A program made the translations under genes and the position numbers. Of a stretch of 64,000 bases of DNA, positions 33,591-43,800 are shown one piece after another. The stretch comes from Lysobacter sp. ISL-50 (GTDB lineage Bacteria; Pseudomonadota; Gammaproteobacteria; Xanthomonadales; Xanthomonadaceae): assembly GCF_018612875.1 (NCBI RefSeq), contig NZ_JAGGRI010000020.1, forward strand, positions 124,001 through 188,000. Direction: 5' to 3'. The notes beneath the pieces were generated by a model. That model was given only the letters and a program-made list of their open reading frames with translations. It was not told where the DNA came from and ran no database searches. Numbering within the stretch: the stretch's first letter is position 1; every line of letters begins with the position of its first letter.

Positions 33591-35003
33591 CGAGGTCTTC
33601 GCCTCTTGCGACCCGTCGGGCACGTGCCTACACGCTGACCGGAATATCCGTCGCACCGCGCAGGTTGATCCGGCCGTTCCAGCGCACCCGACCGGACAAC
33701 GCCAGTTTGGGGAACCTGCTCACGAGCCGATTGATCGCCACCCTCCCCTCCAGCCTGGCGAGCGCGGAGCCCAGGCAGTGGTGCGTGCCGACGCTGAACG
33801 ACACATGGTGGCGAGCCTGTTCGCGGTCGATCCGCAGCACGTCGGCGTCCGGGCCGAACATCCGCTCGTCCCGGTTAGCCGAACCGAGGCAGGCGATCAT
33901 CATCGCGCCGGCCGGGATCTCCCGGCCACCGACCTGGTACGGGGTCACGGTGATCCGACGGGTCTGGTGGGTGGGGCTGTCGTAGCGGAGGAACTCCTCG
34001 ACGGCGTTGCCGATGAGGTCCGGGTTCGATCGCAGCAGCGCAAGTTGGTCGGGGTGGCGCAACAGCGCGGCGACACCGTTGCCGATCAGGTTGACGGTCG
34101 TATGGTGACCGGCGATGAAGAGCAGCAGGATCTGGGCCACCAGTTCGTCGTTGGAGAGAAAATCGCCGTTATGGTCTGCCTGGATGAGCGCGGTCAGCAG
34201 GTCGTCGGCCGGGTTGTTCCGCTTCCACGCGATGACCTCTCGCATCATGCCGGACAGCTCGACTTCGGCATCGACGATCGCCGTCATCACGTCGGGATCG
34301 GCGACCGGTTCCAGCGCGATGACCAGCGTCTCGGTCAACTCGAGCAGCCGCTTGGGATCGGCGATGTCCGGCATGCCGAGCATCGTGGAGATCACCGCGA
34401 ACGGCAACGGGAACGCGAGCGCGTCGATCAGGTTGACCGAGCCGGCATCGGCGATGCGGTCCAACGACTCGTCGACCAGTTCGGTCACCATCGGCTCCAG
34501 CGCGGCGATCGAGCGCGGCGTGAACACCTTGCCCACCAACGACCGCAACCGGGTGTGATCCGGCGGGTCGCTGTCCAACAAGGTCACCAGTTTGACGGGC
34601 GCGTTGGCGATGAGCTTCTCGTACTGATCGCGCATCGGGCCGGCGCCGAGGTTGCTGTCCGCCACCGACAATCGGGCGTCGCGCAGCAGCGTGGCGACGT
34701 CGGCGTGCCGGGACACGAACCAGAACCCCATCGGGTGCTCCTGCACCGGGTGAGTGTCGCGCAGCGTCCGGTAGTGCTCGTACGGGTTCTCGTCGAACCC
34801 CGGCAGGAACGGGTTGAACAGTTCCAGGGGCGTCCCGGTTTCCTGGGGCGCCTCGATTTCTTGCGTCGTTACGGTCATGGTCTGGTTCCTCCCATTCTCG
34901 GTCATGATTTGGTTCGGTTCGCGTTGAACCTGTTCACAGGAAGACAGCTGCAACGTTTCGGGCTTTCGTGCGAGCGGATAGCATGTACGAGCCGATAGGG
35001 CGC
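33591..35003 (-). repeat. P450-containing segmental repeat, copy 2
   Basis: Partner of 31298-32716, same orientation, about 1.4 kb. This copy keeps the probable ancestral context: START gene and GMC-like oxidoreductase directly upstream. Confidence 0.85.
33628..34878 (-). CDS. Cytochrome P450 (copy 2)
   Basis: 416 residues from the ATG at 34878 (34905 is an alternative). It differs from copy 1 at roughly 35 positions by eye, mostly conservative, with a small length change at GMPDIADPKRLL and EPVADPDVM. I-helix LLFIAGHHTTVNLI, EEFLRYDSP and haem loop FSVGTHHCLGSALARLEG are intact, so both copies should be active. Differences cluster in the N-terminal 100 residues and in YDSPTHQ versus YDSPVHQ, near the substrate-facing K-helix region, so the two may have diverged in specificity. 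Follows the START gene. Confidence 0.9.
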   Translation of the reverse strand: MTVTTQEIEAPQETGTPLELFNPFLPGFDENPYEHYRTLRDTHPVQEHPMGFWFVSRHADVATLLRDARLSVADSNLGAGPMRDQYEKLIANAPVKLVTLLDSDPPDHTRLRSLVGKVFTPRSIAALEPMVTELVDESLDRIADAGSVNLIDALAFPLPFAVISTMLGMPDIADPKRLLELTETLVIALEPVADPDVMTAIVDAEVELSGMMREVIAWKRNNPADDLLTALIQADHNGDFLSNDELVAQILLLFIAGHHTTVNLIGNGVAALLRHPDQLALLRSNPDLIGNAVEEFLRYDSPTHQTRRITVTPYQVGGREIPAGAMMIACLGSANRDERMFGPDADVLRIDREQARHHVSFSVGTHHCLGSALARLEGRVAINRLVSRFPKLALSGRVRWNGRINLRGATDIPVSV

Positions 35004-35091
35004 CGGACGTTCGAGTGTCCAACAGGCGCCCCACCCCACCCTTCCAATCAGCGGTGGCGGGCCGTGTGCCGAGTGGCCTGCGGCAATTCGG

Positions 35092-35862
35092 TCAGCGGAT
35101 ATCCTCAAGGTCAACGAGGTCCACCTTGGCGTTGACGTACTTGTCTTCCAGCAAGCTCGACCGCAACGTGGTCGCGAAGAACTTGTGGCTGTCATCGACG
35201 AGGGTCAGGTTCAGGAGGGGGTACGGCAAGAAGCCGACGTCCGAGAAACCAACGTCCTGGATCAGCGCCACTTCCACCTTGCCGCTGGCCAACGGCTTGT
35301 AGGTCCATTGGTTGTGAATGCGTTCCAACCGTACGACGCCGGGCGTATGCGGCAAGCTGTTGGGCATGCCCACCACGTCGAGCGTTACCGTCTTGGTCGC
35401 CTTGTCCTGATGGAATATCGTCGAGATCAACAGCTCTCGATCGTCGAACGGTCCGGGCACTTCCACGCGCCACAGATCCCGGTCGTAGCCTCGTTGCGGG
35501 TTGAAGTCCATGATGCGCTTGAAATCCTTGCATCCGGGAATCCATTCCTTGCAAACCTGCAGGCTGTCGCCGACGCCGATATGCTGCGAGACCAACTGGC
35601 TCAGCGTGTAATCGCCCTCCATCACCGTGCGCATCTTCAGCATCGCGTCGCCCGGTGCCTTCATCACGTAGACCTTGATGCCATCCTCGTCCTTGGCGAG
35701 TTTCCATTGCGCCGAACCGCAGGCCAGCCAGGTGAAATGCGCGACGATCACCGCCATCACAAACAAGCTGAAGGCAAAGTAGATTCTCTTCCAGAGCGGG
35801 TCCTTGATCTTCTTTGGGGCGGCGGCCTTGTCCGTGGTCGCGGTATTCGATACTTCGTTCAT
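35092..35862 (-). CDS. Membrane-anchored START-domain lipid-binding protein
   Basis: 256 residues. One transmembrane helix at about residues 28-48 (YFAFSLFVMAVIVAHFTWLAC), then a START-like domain: IKVYVMKAPGDAMLKMRTVM, QVCKEWIPGCKDFKRI, GYDRDLWRVEVPGPFDDRELLI and SGKVEVALIQDVGFSD. Bacterial START proteins bind hydrophobic ligands in a deep cavity. With the MMPL exporter and LolA-like protein of the same operon it probably handles a lipophilic polyketide at the inner membrane. It starts 67 bp after the oxidoreductase stop. Confidence 0.8.
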   Translation of the reverse strand: MNEVSNTATTDKAAAPKKIKDPLWKRIYFAFSLFVMAVIVAHFTWLACGSAQWKLAKDEDGIKVYVMKAPGDAMLKMRTVMEGDYTLSQLVSQHIGVGDSLQVCKEWIPGCKDFKRIMDFNPQRGYDRDLWRVEVPGPFDDRELLISTIFHQDKATKTVTLDVVGMPNSLPHTPGVVRLERIHNQWTYKPLASGKVEVALIQDVGFSDVGFLPYPLLNLTLVDDSHKFFATTLRSSLLEDKYVNAKVDLVDLEDIR

Positions 35863-35929
35863 GCTGTCTCCCTGTTGTTGCGATGGGTGGGGTGATGGAA
35901 CACAAGCGCCGCTCGCGGGTTGCGGCGGG

Positions 35930-37225
35930 TCAGGCCGGAACGGCCTCCGCTTCGGCGGGCAAGTGACGGGTTTGGGTCAGGATGTCGGCGAGATACTTCG
36001 CCAGGCAAAGCAAGGTCAGTGTCGGCGCGACACGTCCGTTCTCCGGGATGAGCGAGCCGTCGCAGACGTAGAGATCGCGCACGCTGGTTTCGAGCCTCGC
36101 GTCGACATCGCTGCCCACGCGCAACGTGCCGAGGGCGCCGCCGGAAAACATCGGCGCCTTGAATATGTCGCCGGCACCGGCGCGTTCGAGGATCGCGCGC
36201 GCCGCCTGCTCGCCATGCGCGAGCTTGTCGAAAACCGCGGCATCGAGCGTCTTGTTGTAGCGACCATCGGCGGAGAGGCCGCCGCCGACTTCGTCGTGGG
36301 CCATCACCGTGACTCCGATGCTCTCGGGATACGCGAACATCCGCGAAATCTGCATGTACTGCAGCATGAACATGCGGAACGGCAGCTTGTGCACGTTCGC
36401 GTCCTTCAGGACGATGCCCTCTTCGAGCGTGGTTTCCATGGTGCCGCAGAAACTGTCGACGCCGCCAAGGCCCGGGACGCGCCCGAACAGCGTAAAGCTG
36501 GGATCGATGTAGTAGCCGCCGGCGGCGACATGCTGCAACCCGCTGCCGCGCAGCAGCAGCGGCGTCGCCAGCGAGCCCGCGCAGACGATGACCCGCTCCG
36601 CCCGGAACTTGACCGCTTCTTTCTTGATCCGGCATTCCACGCCGACCGCGCGCCCGTTCTCGATCAGCACCCGTTCCGTGAGGGCCTGACACTTCAGCAC
36701 CGCGCCCAGGCGCACGGCTTCGTCGACGAAGCTCAGCGCCTTCCACTTGGCCTCGTACGAGTAGACGCCGCTGCACTTCGACTGGTCGATCAGCATCAGC
36801 TTCTTCTTCCAGTCGTAACCGAGCGCAAGGGCGGCTTCCCGCACTCTGTGCGCCTGCGGGCTCATGAGCGCGTCGGCCATCTCGGCGAGCGGGACCTGCA
36901 GGCGCATCGCATCGTAAGCGGGCTGCAGATCGATACCGAGCGCGCGATAGGCATCGATCGGCGGTTCGTCCATGACCGCCATGAACATCGCGCTCGATCC
37001 GCCCGCGGCGTACACCCTGGCGTCCTTGAGCTTGTCGGCCACGGGAACCTCGTTGAACATCGACCCGAGCGTCCAGAGCGTCTCCTTGAGCGGGATATAG
37101 GGCCCCCGCTCCAGGATCAGCACCTTTTGCCCGCTGCGACTGAGTTCGCGCGCGATCACGGCACCGGCGGTGCCGGAACCGACCACGATGCAATCGTAGA
37201 TTTCGCTGTCTGTGGACATGGTCAT
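35930..37225 (-). CDS. GMC-like FAD oxidoreductase of the polyketide cluster
   Basis: 431 residues, shorter than typical GMC enzymes (500-600). It has the FAD-binding motif CIVVGSGTAGAVIARELS near residue 12, VYAAGGSSAMFMAVMDEPP, a VIVCAGSLATPLLLRGSG strand and the terminal YVCDGSLIPENGRVAPTLTL. No signal peptide. Such enzymes oxidise alcohols to ketones or aldehydes. Its start overlaps the LolA-like stop as ATGA. The same first 40 residues recur as a fragment at 32750-32874. Likely a tailoring oxidase; the substrate is unknown. Confidence 0.82.
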   Translation of the reverse strand: MTMSTDSEIYDCIVVGSGTAGAVIARELSRSGQKVLILERGPYIPLKETLWTLGSMFNEVPVADKLKDARVYAAGGSSAMFMAVMDEPPIDAYRALGIDLQPAYDAMRLQVPLAEMADALMSPQAHRVREAALALGYDWKKKLMLIDQSKCSGVYSYEAKWKALSFVDEAVRLGAVLKCQALTERVLIENGRAVGVECRIKKEAVKFRAERVIVCAGSLATPLLLRGSGLQHVAAGGYYIDPSFTLFGRVPGLGGVDSFCGTMETTLEEGIVLKDANVHKLPFRMFMLQYMQISRMFAYPESIGVTVMAHDEVGGGLSADGRYNKTLDAAVFDKLAHGEQAARAILERAGAGDIFKAPMFSGGALGTLRVGSDVDARLETSVRDLYVCDGSLIPENGRVAPTLTLLCLAKYLADILTQTRHLPAEAEAVPA

Positions 37226-38151
37226 GACTTGGCCGACTCCTGCTGCGTCCCGCCATTGCCCTGGGTCAGGTACTTGCGGTAGAGCTGTATATGGCGCTCA
37301 CGATAGGCGAAGTCGGTCAGCGAGCGCTGGCCCAGGAACTCTTCGTCGATATCGACGTTGAGCGCGACTTCGGTGTGTTCCCAATTAGTGATCCGGCGCT
37401 TGGTGAGGTTGTTCATCACGGCCTTCGTGACCAGCCAGACCTTGCCGAACTGCTTCACCTCCTGCACCGAGTACTGCTTGTAATGCCGGCCGGCACGATC
37501 GTAGAGATCCTCCTTCAGCGTGATGAAGCGCTCCTTGTCGACGTAGGAGACGATGCGGCCGTAGTAGGAACGCTTGCGGCGGCTGTCCGTCGGGGTCAAC
37601 TCGATCTTCCAGACCGGGCGGTCGCGATAGGTGTCCTCGCCAAGCATCTTGTACGTGTAATCCCTCACCTTCCTGACGTCCGCGTCTTCGGTCGACAGCT
37701 CCGAACCGAACACGGCACCGCTCTCTCCGCTGTCGGCGACGGACACGATGCGCTTGACCTTGCTCAACACAGGCAGATAGACCCAGAAGTCAGAAGCCTT
37801 GTCCTCGGGATATCCCCAGGACAGCATTGCCGTGTTCTTGTCGCTGATCGGTTGGATGATGAGGTCGAGCGCCTTGAATTCGAGGTCGCGCTGTCCCGGG
37901 AGTCCCGGGGTGGTGCGGGTCTTGCTGAACGACTCGACGACCACGATGCGCGGCTTCTCGGCGCAGGACAGCTTTCCGCCGCCGACCTGGTAGCGGCAGG
38001 TCGAGTACTTCAACTGGCGGGCCGAAGACGAAAAGCTGTGATTCGTCGCATCGTCCACCTTGATCATGATCTCACGGGCATCCTGCGCGAGGGATGCCGT
38101 CGGGGCGGCCAGGAACAGCGCCGCGAAGAAAATACGGCAGGCGGTTTTCAT
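37222..38151 (-). CDS. Outer-membrane lipoprotein-sorting-like periplasmic protein (LolA-like fold)
   Basis: 309 residues. Signal peptide MKTACRIFFAALFLAAPTA ending near SLAQDA. The mature part has motifs of the LolA-like sorting family that travels with MMPL exporters: DLEFKALDLIIQPISDKNT, WVYLPVLSKVKRIVS, MLGEDTYRDRPVWKIEL and ITNWEHTEVALNVDID. The fold is a half-barrel that binds acyl chains, so it may carry the product across the periplasm. The start overlaps the exporter stop by 4 nt (ATGA), a tight functional link. Confidence 0.85.
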   Translation of the reverse strand: MKTACRIFFAALFLAAPTASLAQDAREIMIKVDDATNHSFSSSARQLKYSTCRYQVGGGKLSCAEKPRIVVVESFSKTRTTPGLPGQRDLEFKALDLIIQPISDKNTAMLSWGYPEDKASDFWVYLPVLSKVKRIVSVADSGESGAVFGSELSTEDADVRKVRDYTYKMLGEDTYRDRPVWKIELTPTDSRRKRSYYGRIVSYVDKERFITLKEDLYDRAGRHYKQYSVQEVKQFGKVWLVTKAVMNNLTKRRITNWEHTEVALNVDIDEEFLGQRSLTDFAYRERHIQLYRKYLTQGNGGTQQESAKS

Positions 38152-40670
38152 ACAACGGTCTCCTTTTTGAACTTCGGTTTGAATGCCAATAACAGGGCGG
38201 GCAGCAGGAACAGATCGTTGAGCAGACCCATGAAGATCGCCAGCGCGCCGAACTTGCCCATGTTGGACGTGCCCGCCGCGGAGGCGATCGCCATGATGCC
38301 GAAGCCCAGGCCCAGGATCAGCGCGGTGAACACCACGCCCGGGCCGGCTTCGCTCATCGTCTCCCGCAACGCGGCGTTGACATCGCCGTGCTTCGCCAGT
38401 TTCTGCTGGTAATGCGAAATGAAGTGCACGGTGTCGTCGATCGAGATGCCGATGATGATCGGCGCGAGCATCATCGTGAAGAAATCGAGGGGAATTCCGC
38501 AGATCCCGAGCACCCCCAGCGAGAGCGTCGCGGGGATCAGGTTGGGAATCAACGCGATCATTCCGACCTTGAACGAGCCGAATACCAGCAGCAGGATCAG
38601 GCTCACCACCACCAGAGCGATGCCGAAGGCGATGGCCTCGTTTTCGGTGATGTACTGAGCCGCCTGCATCGCCAGCGCGAAGATGCCGGTGATGGACACC
38701 TCGGTCTTGGGGTACTTCGTCTTCAGCTTCGCCATCATCTCGTCGATGTCGGCGCGCATCTGCTTGAAGACCGCGTCGTACTCGTACGACCCGTAGCTGT
38801 GCAGCGATATCTTGATGTTGGCCTTGCGGTAGCTGTCGTCGACCAGGCGCTGGCGCTCGCTCGGATTCGCGCTGTTGAACATGAACAACGTCTGCGACAG
38901 CGTTTCGCGCGTATCGGGAATCCGATCGTACTGCGGCGCATTGCCGTTGAGTTTCCGGTTGGCGTCCTTCGCCACATAGGCGATGGAGTTTGTCGTCACC
39001 ACGTACTTCTTGTACTTGGTCTCGAACTTCTTCTGCAGTTCGTCCATCGCCTTCAGCACGTCCGGGTCCTGCAGGGCGAAGTCCTCCTTGAAATCGAGGT
39101 ACAGCACCATGGCGTAGGCGCCCATCATGTGCTCGTCGGCGACCTTCACGCTCTGGGTGAAGGTCGAGTCCTCCGGATACTGGTCCAGGATCTGCGAGTC
39201 GATCTTCACCTGGGTCGCACCGTAGATGGAGGCTGCGAGCACCAGCATGAAGGGAATGATGAACGCGACTGGACGCTTCTCCACGAGCGGGACAACCTTG
39301 TCCAAGGCCGACTTCAGACGCGGCAGCACATCCAAGAACCGCTTTTTCTCCGGCGTCGCGACGATCACCTTCTTTTTCGACACCGTAGGCCACAGGTCGA
39401 TCAATACCGGCAGCAGGTAGAAGGTCAGCAGCAAAGCGAACGCGATGCCAAGGGTCGACATGATCGCGAAGCTCTGGATCGGAACGACCGGCGTGATGTT
39501 CAGCGCCATCGTGCCGGTCATGTTGGTCAAACCGGTCAGCAGCAGCGCCACGCCGGCGAACTTGTACGTGCGGCGCAGCGCATCCCGATGCTCGGTGCCG
39601 GAAACGCGCAGGTGGCTGTAGGCGGTCAGCGTGTGCACCGAATCGGCGACGCCTACGGTCAGGATCAGCAAGATGGTGAGGATCAGGAAACCGGTGACGG
39701 TGAGTCCGAGCCATCCGGCGGCGCCCAGGGTGAAAACCGTGCTCAAGATGACGATCAGCATCGACCACACCACGGCCGACGCGGAACGGAACAGGAACCA
39801 CAGCAACACCACGATGATCGCGAACGCGGCCAGGTAGAGAACGCCCATCTCTTCCGACATCTTCACGTCGTGCTCGGCGGCCGCGGTGTTGCCGACCGCG
39901 TAAAAATCGAACTGCTTGGCGTACTCGGGCTTGTCGAGGATCTTCTTGATCTCCTCGAACAGCTTCAGGTAGTCGGCCTGATCGGTGGGCTTGAACTCGA
40001 CAGGCTTGTCCTCGTCGTGCGAGGCGGTCTGATCAAGCGACAGAACCGTGTCCTCGGTGACCGCCTCCGCGCCGACCGGGACGCTGCCGAAATCGGTTTC
40101 GATATAAATTCCGCCGTACTTGTGATCGCGCGAGAAGAACTGCAGCGGCAGCTGCTTCTCGGATTCCGCGATCGCCTTGATCTGGGCGATCGCTTCCGGC
40201 GAGGTGGGCACCGTATCGCCGACCAGTTGCCTGGAAGCCAGCACGTCCCCGTCGACCGTCAGCACCGGCGCGTTCACCAGGGTGTCGACCTTGACGATGT
40301 GTTCGAGCGCGGACTGCTCGCCCTGCTTGAGCTTGGCGCGGAAGTTGATCAGATCGTTCTGGATGCCGCGCGTGGCTTCCAGCGAGGCAGGCGAAAATAC
40401 GTCTCCGTTCTTCGCCTTGTAGACGATGTAGACACCGTCCTCGCTGCCGAATTGCGCGTGGTAGCGGTTGAACGCGACCAGCGTCGGGTCGTCCTTGTTG
40501 AACCAGCCCTCGATGGTCATGTCCATGCGCAGCTTGCCGATGCCGTAGATGCTCGCGGCTAGCAAGGCGAGAAAAACGATGCCGACCAGCAGGCGTCTTT
40601 TGCGCAACGCATCCGGGACGTTTTTGAAGTGCGCGGATAATCGGCTTACGATTCGATCTCTAACGGACAT
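38148..40670 (-). CDS. MMPL/RND-superfamily exporter
   Basis: 840 residues with two homologous halves, each a transmembrane helix plus a periplasmic loop plus a five-helix block. The first starts LLVGIVFLALLAASIYGIG, the second VAFIIPFMLVLAASIYGATQ. SSD/MMPL motifs include TVGVADSVHTLTAYSHLR and IIIGISIDDTVHFISHYQQ, with the Asp residues used for proton coupling. This family exports lipids and polyketides, as in mycobacteria and xanthomonad pigment loci. It follows PKS-C after 135 bp and probably exports the product together with the LolA-like and outer-membrane proteins. Confidence 0.9.
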   Translation of the reverse strand: MSVRDRIVSRLSAHFKNVPDALRKRRLLVGIVFLALLAASIYGIGKLRMDMTIEGWFNKDDPTLVAFNRYHAQFGSEDGVYIVYKAKNGDVFSPASLEATRGIQNDLINFRAKLKQGEQSALEHIVKVDTLVNAPVLTVDGDVLASRQLVGDTVPTSPEAIAQIKAIAESEKQLPLQFFSRDHKYGGIYIETDFGSVPVGAEAVTEDTVLSLDQTASHDEDKPVEFKPTDQADYLKLFEEIKKILDKPEYAKQFDFYAVGNTAAAEHDVKMSEEMGVLYLAAFAIIVVLLWFLFRSASAVVWSMLIVILSTVFTLGAAGWLGLTVTGFLILTILLILTVGVADSVHTLTAYSHLRVSGTEHRDALRRTYKFAGVALLLTGLTNMTGTMALNITPVVPIQSFAIMSTLGIAFALLLTFYLLPVLIDLWPTVSKKKVIVATPEKKRFLDVLPRLKSALDKVVPLVEKRPVAFIIPFMLVLAASIYGATQVKIDSQILDQYPEDSTFTQSVKVADEHMMGAYAMVLYLDFKEDFALQDPDVLKAMDELQKKFETKYKKYVVTTNSIAYVAKDANRKLNGNAPQYDRIPDTRETLSQTLFMFNSANPSERQRLVDDSYRKANIKISLHSYGSYEYDAVFKQMRADIDEMMAKLKTKYPKTEVSITGIFALAMQAAQYITENEAIAFGIALVVVSLILLLVFGSFKVGMIALIPNLIPATLSLGVLGICGIPLDFFTMMLAPIIIGISIDDTVHFISHYQQKLAKHGDVNAALRETMSEAGPGVVFTALILGLGFGIMAIASAAGTSNMGKFGALAIFMGLLNDLFLLPALLLAFKPKFKKETVV

Positions 40671-40805
40671 GAATGCACTTCCTGTTGGTCATGATGATTG
40701 CCCCGCGCAGGCTCGATGCCCCCGCTGATACAGGCTGGTTGAGGGGTCGATTCGGCGATGCGTTGCGGGTCCCGCCCCGGCCATTGATCGCGCCAGACCG
40801 GCGAT

Positions 40806-43800
40806 TCATTGGAAGATCCCCGCGATCGCCGCGCTGCCGTCCACGCCGACGACGGAAATATGATCCGCCTCGATATCGATGCAGGCGGCAGGCTTGGCCA
40901 GGAATTTGTTCCAGCCTAATGCCGGCGGCTGATCGCCGTTGCTGCGCGTCGCGCGGACGATCACGGTCTCGCAGGCTTCCGGCAGCTTTTTCGGACGATA
41001 GCTGCGGCAGGCCTTCTCGTTGGCGAGCGAAATCCGATACGCGAGCATGAAATTCTCCCTCGGCATCCAGAAGCCGTTGCGCTGGACGAGATCGAACAGA
41101 TAGTCGGCCCACCGGTCCTCCGGGAGTTCGCGGAATTCCTCCGCATCCAGCTTCGACTTGCCGCCGAGCGAAGTGATCAGGTTGCCGAAGGCGTCGAGAA
41201 TCTCATCCGACAGGCTTCGCATCGACGACGCCGGGCAGCGGCAATCCACCAGTACCAGACGCTCGACCACGATGTTCTGCTTCATCAGCTGATGCGCCAT
41301 CTCGAATGCGACGACCGCGCCGTTGGAATAGCCCAGCAGGCTCAGCTTGCCGCAGTCCTTCAATGCCGCGAGGGTGGCGATGTTGGCTTCGGCCATCGCG
41401 CGTATGGAATCGAGCGGTTCGCGCTTGCCATCCACGCCGACCGACTGGATCCCGAACATCGGGCGCTTGCCGTTCATCGCGCGGCTCAAGGTCCGCAGCG
41501 ACAGGACGCTGCCGTCGGCGCCCGGGATGGCGAAGACCGGCGTTCCCGTTGCGTTGGTCTGCATCGGCACAAGATCGTCGGCCATCGCGTCGCGGCTCAC
41601 GAACCAGGTTTCCAGATCGGTTTTCGCCGTGGCCGTGCGCAGAAACTTCGAGGCCGAGACCGCCGCGGAGGCGCCCTTCGAGTTGGCGACCGAGTCGGCG
41701 ACCGAGCCGACGACGTGGATACGATCAATCCTGGTCCGATAGTTCTCGGCCAGATGAGCACCGAGACGCTCGATGTTCGGGTGATTGAACACGACGCTCG
41801 GGGAGAGGTTTTCGCCGAGCAACCCGATGACCCGTTGGATCACCGAGGCCATCGCGACCGAATCCAGGCCGAGGTCGAGGAAGTCCGTACCGACATCGAC
41901 ATCCGCGCGCGGGACACGCAGCGCTTCGGCGGTTTCCTGTGCGAGGAAAAGCACGATCTTGTCCGCGGCATCGAGCGCTTGGGCCTTCTCGCCGTCGGCG
42001 AGCGCATCGACGAAACGCCACTGGCGCGCAACCTCGCGCGTGACACCGCCGTCCGGCTCGCTCTTGGCTTTCTGCGGCCTGGCCACGGTGGGGATCTCCA
42101 CGCGCGCCGGCGTATCGGCGTCGTCGAAATCCAGCCAGTAGCGGTTCTTGGCGAACGGGTACGGCGGAATGTCGGTCAACTGCGGCAGCGCTTGCGCGTT
42201 GAGGCGGCGCGTCATCGCCACCTCGCGCCAATGGCGCTCCCAGGGCATATCGATGCCGGTGACCCACAGCATCGCGATGTCCTTCAGCATGCCTTCGCGC
42301 AAGTTCTCGAGCAGTTTGTCCTCGCCGATCTGCGACTTGATCATGTTGAAGACGCGTGTGTTGTCGCGCTCCTGCGGGCCGCCGATGAAGATCGGGCCGT
42401 TGCCCTCCACCGGCTTGTCCGCGGCCAGATGTTTGGCGGCGCGCGCCAAAGCTTCGCTCAGCTCCTTGTGGCTGGCGGCGACGATGGCGAGCCGATGCTC
42501 CATCGGTGCGGTCGCCAGCTGCAGGGTGTAGGCGATGTCCTCCAGCGACGGACGACTGGCGTAGAGGGCCAACGAGTCCTGCAGGGATTCGCGCGTGAGG
42601 GCCAACGATTCGAGCAGGGATTCGCGCGTACGTGCCGAGAAGACGAACAACTGGCGGCCGCCCTGCTCCGCGCGCGCGACGCCGTGGCCGGCGCGGTATT
42701 CCTCGAACAGCAGGTGCACGTTGACGCCGCTGTCGGAGAAGGAATTGACGCCCGCGCGGATCGGTTCGTCGCCGCGGCGCAGCTCGTCGAACGGCAGGGC
42801 GCGGTCGGCGATGTACAGCGGATGCGCCCTGGATTCGATGTCGATGAAGCTGTTGAGCGTCTTCTTGGTGATCGTGGCGGGGAACTGCTTGTGGTACAGC
42901 GACAGCGCCACCTTGATCGCGCTGGCCACGCCGCTGGCCGGCTCGACATGGCCGATGTTTCCCTTGATGCTGCCGAGCGCGCAATGCTTCTCGCCCGTGG
43001 CCGAGGCATTAAATGCGTTCTTGATTCCTTCGAACTCGAAGGAATCGCCCCACTTGGTGGCGTAGCCGTCGACTTCGATGTAGCGGACCGAGTTCGGAGC
43101 GATGCCGTGCTTCTCGTAGCATTCGGCGATCACTTCGGTGATGGCTTCGTGCTTGATTTCGGAGATGAAGCTGGCGCGGCCGCGGTTGTTCTGGTGGGTC
43201 GCGACGACCTTGGCGAAGATGCGGCGGTTGTCGCGCTCGGCATCGTCCAGCCGCGTCAGCACCAGCAGGCCGACGCCCTCGCCGCGGGTGAAGCCGTTGG
43301 CGGCGTCGTCGAACACGCCGCAGCTGCCGTCGGGCGACAGCAGGCCGTAGCGCGCGATAGCCGCGTAGTCGCCTTCGAAGAGATTGAGCGACACGCCGCC
43401 GCAGATGGCCACGTCGCACTCGCCCTGCGCCAGGGATTGACAGGCGCGGTGGATCGCAAGCCCGGAGGAGGCGCAACTGGCGTTGACCACTTCGCTCGGG
43501 CCCTTGAAGTCGTAAAGAAACGAGATGCGGTTGGCGAGGTAGTAGATCGGGCTGGACGAGCTGAGCGCCGGAGCGCTTGGGATGCGGTGCAGATTGCGAC
43601 GCAGGTGATGCTCGTATTCGGCGTACTCATAACCGAGGAAAAGCCCCGTGCGCGTACCGCGCAGCATGTCCGCGCGCAGGCCGGCGCTCTGCAGGCCGTG
43701 GTATAGCGCCTGCATCACCAGGCGTTCCTGCGGGTCGCACAAGCGGGCCTCGTCTTCGCTGAGGCCGAAGAAGGCAGGGTCGAACCGGTCGACTTCCTCG

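Noticed and set aside
37222-39801. An 859-codon minus-strand frame running from the LolA-like gene into the exporter region
   Set aside because: Only the part from the ATG at 38151 has a signal peptide and LolA-like motifs; the upstream part is an off-frame read of the exporter gene.
41292-43706. An 804-codon plus-strand frame opposite PKS-C, and a similar 1123-codon frame at 47620-50991 opposite PKS-B
   Set aside because: Both are antisense shadows of GC-rich genes, without motifs or plausible start context.
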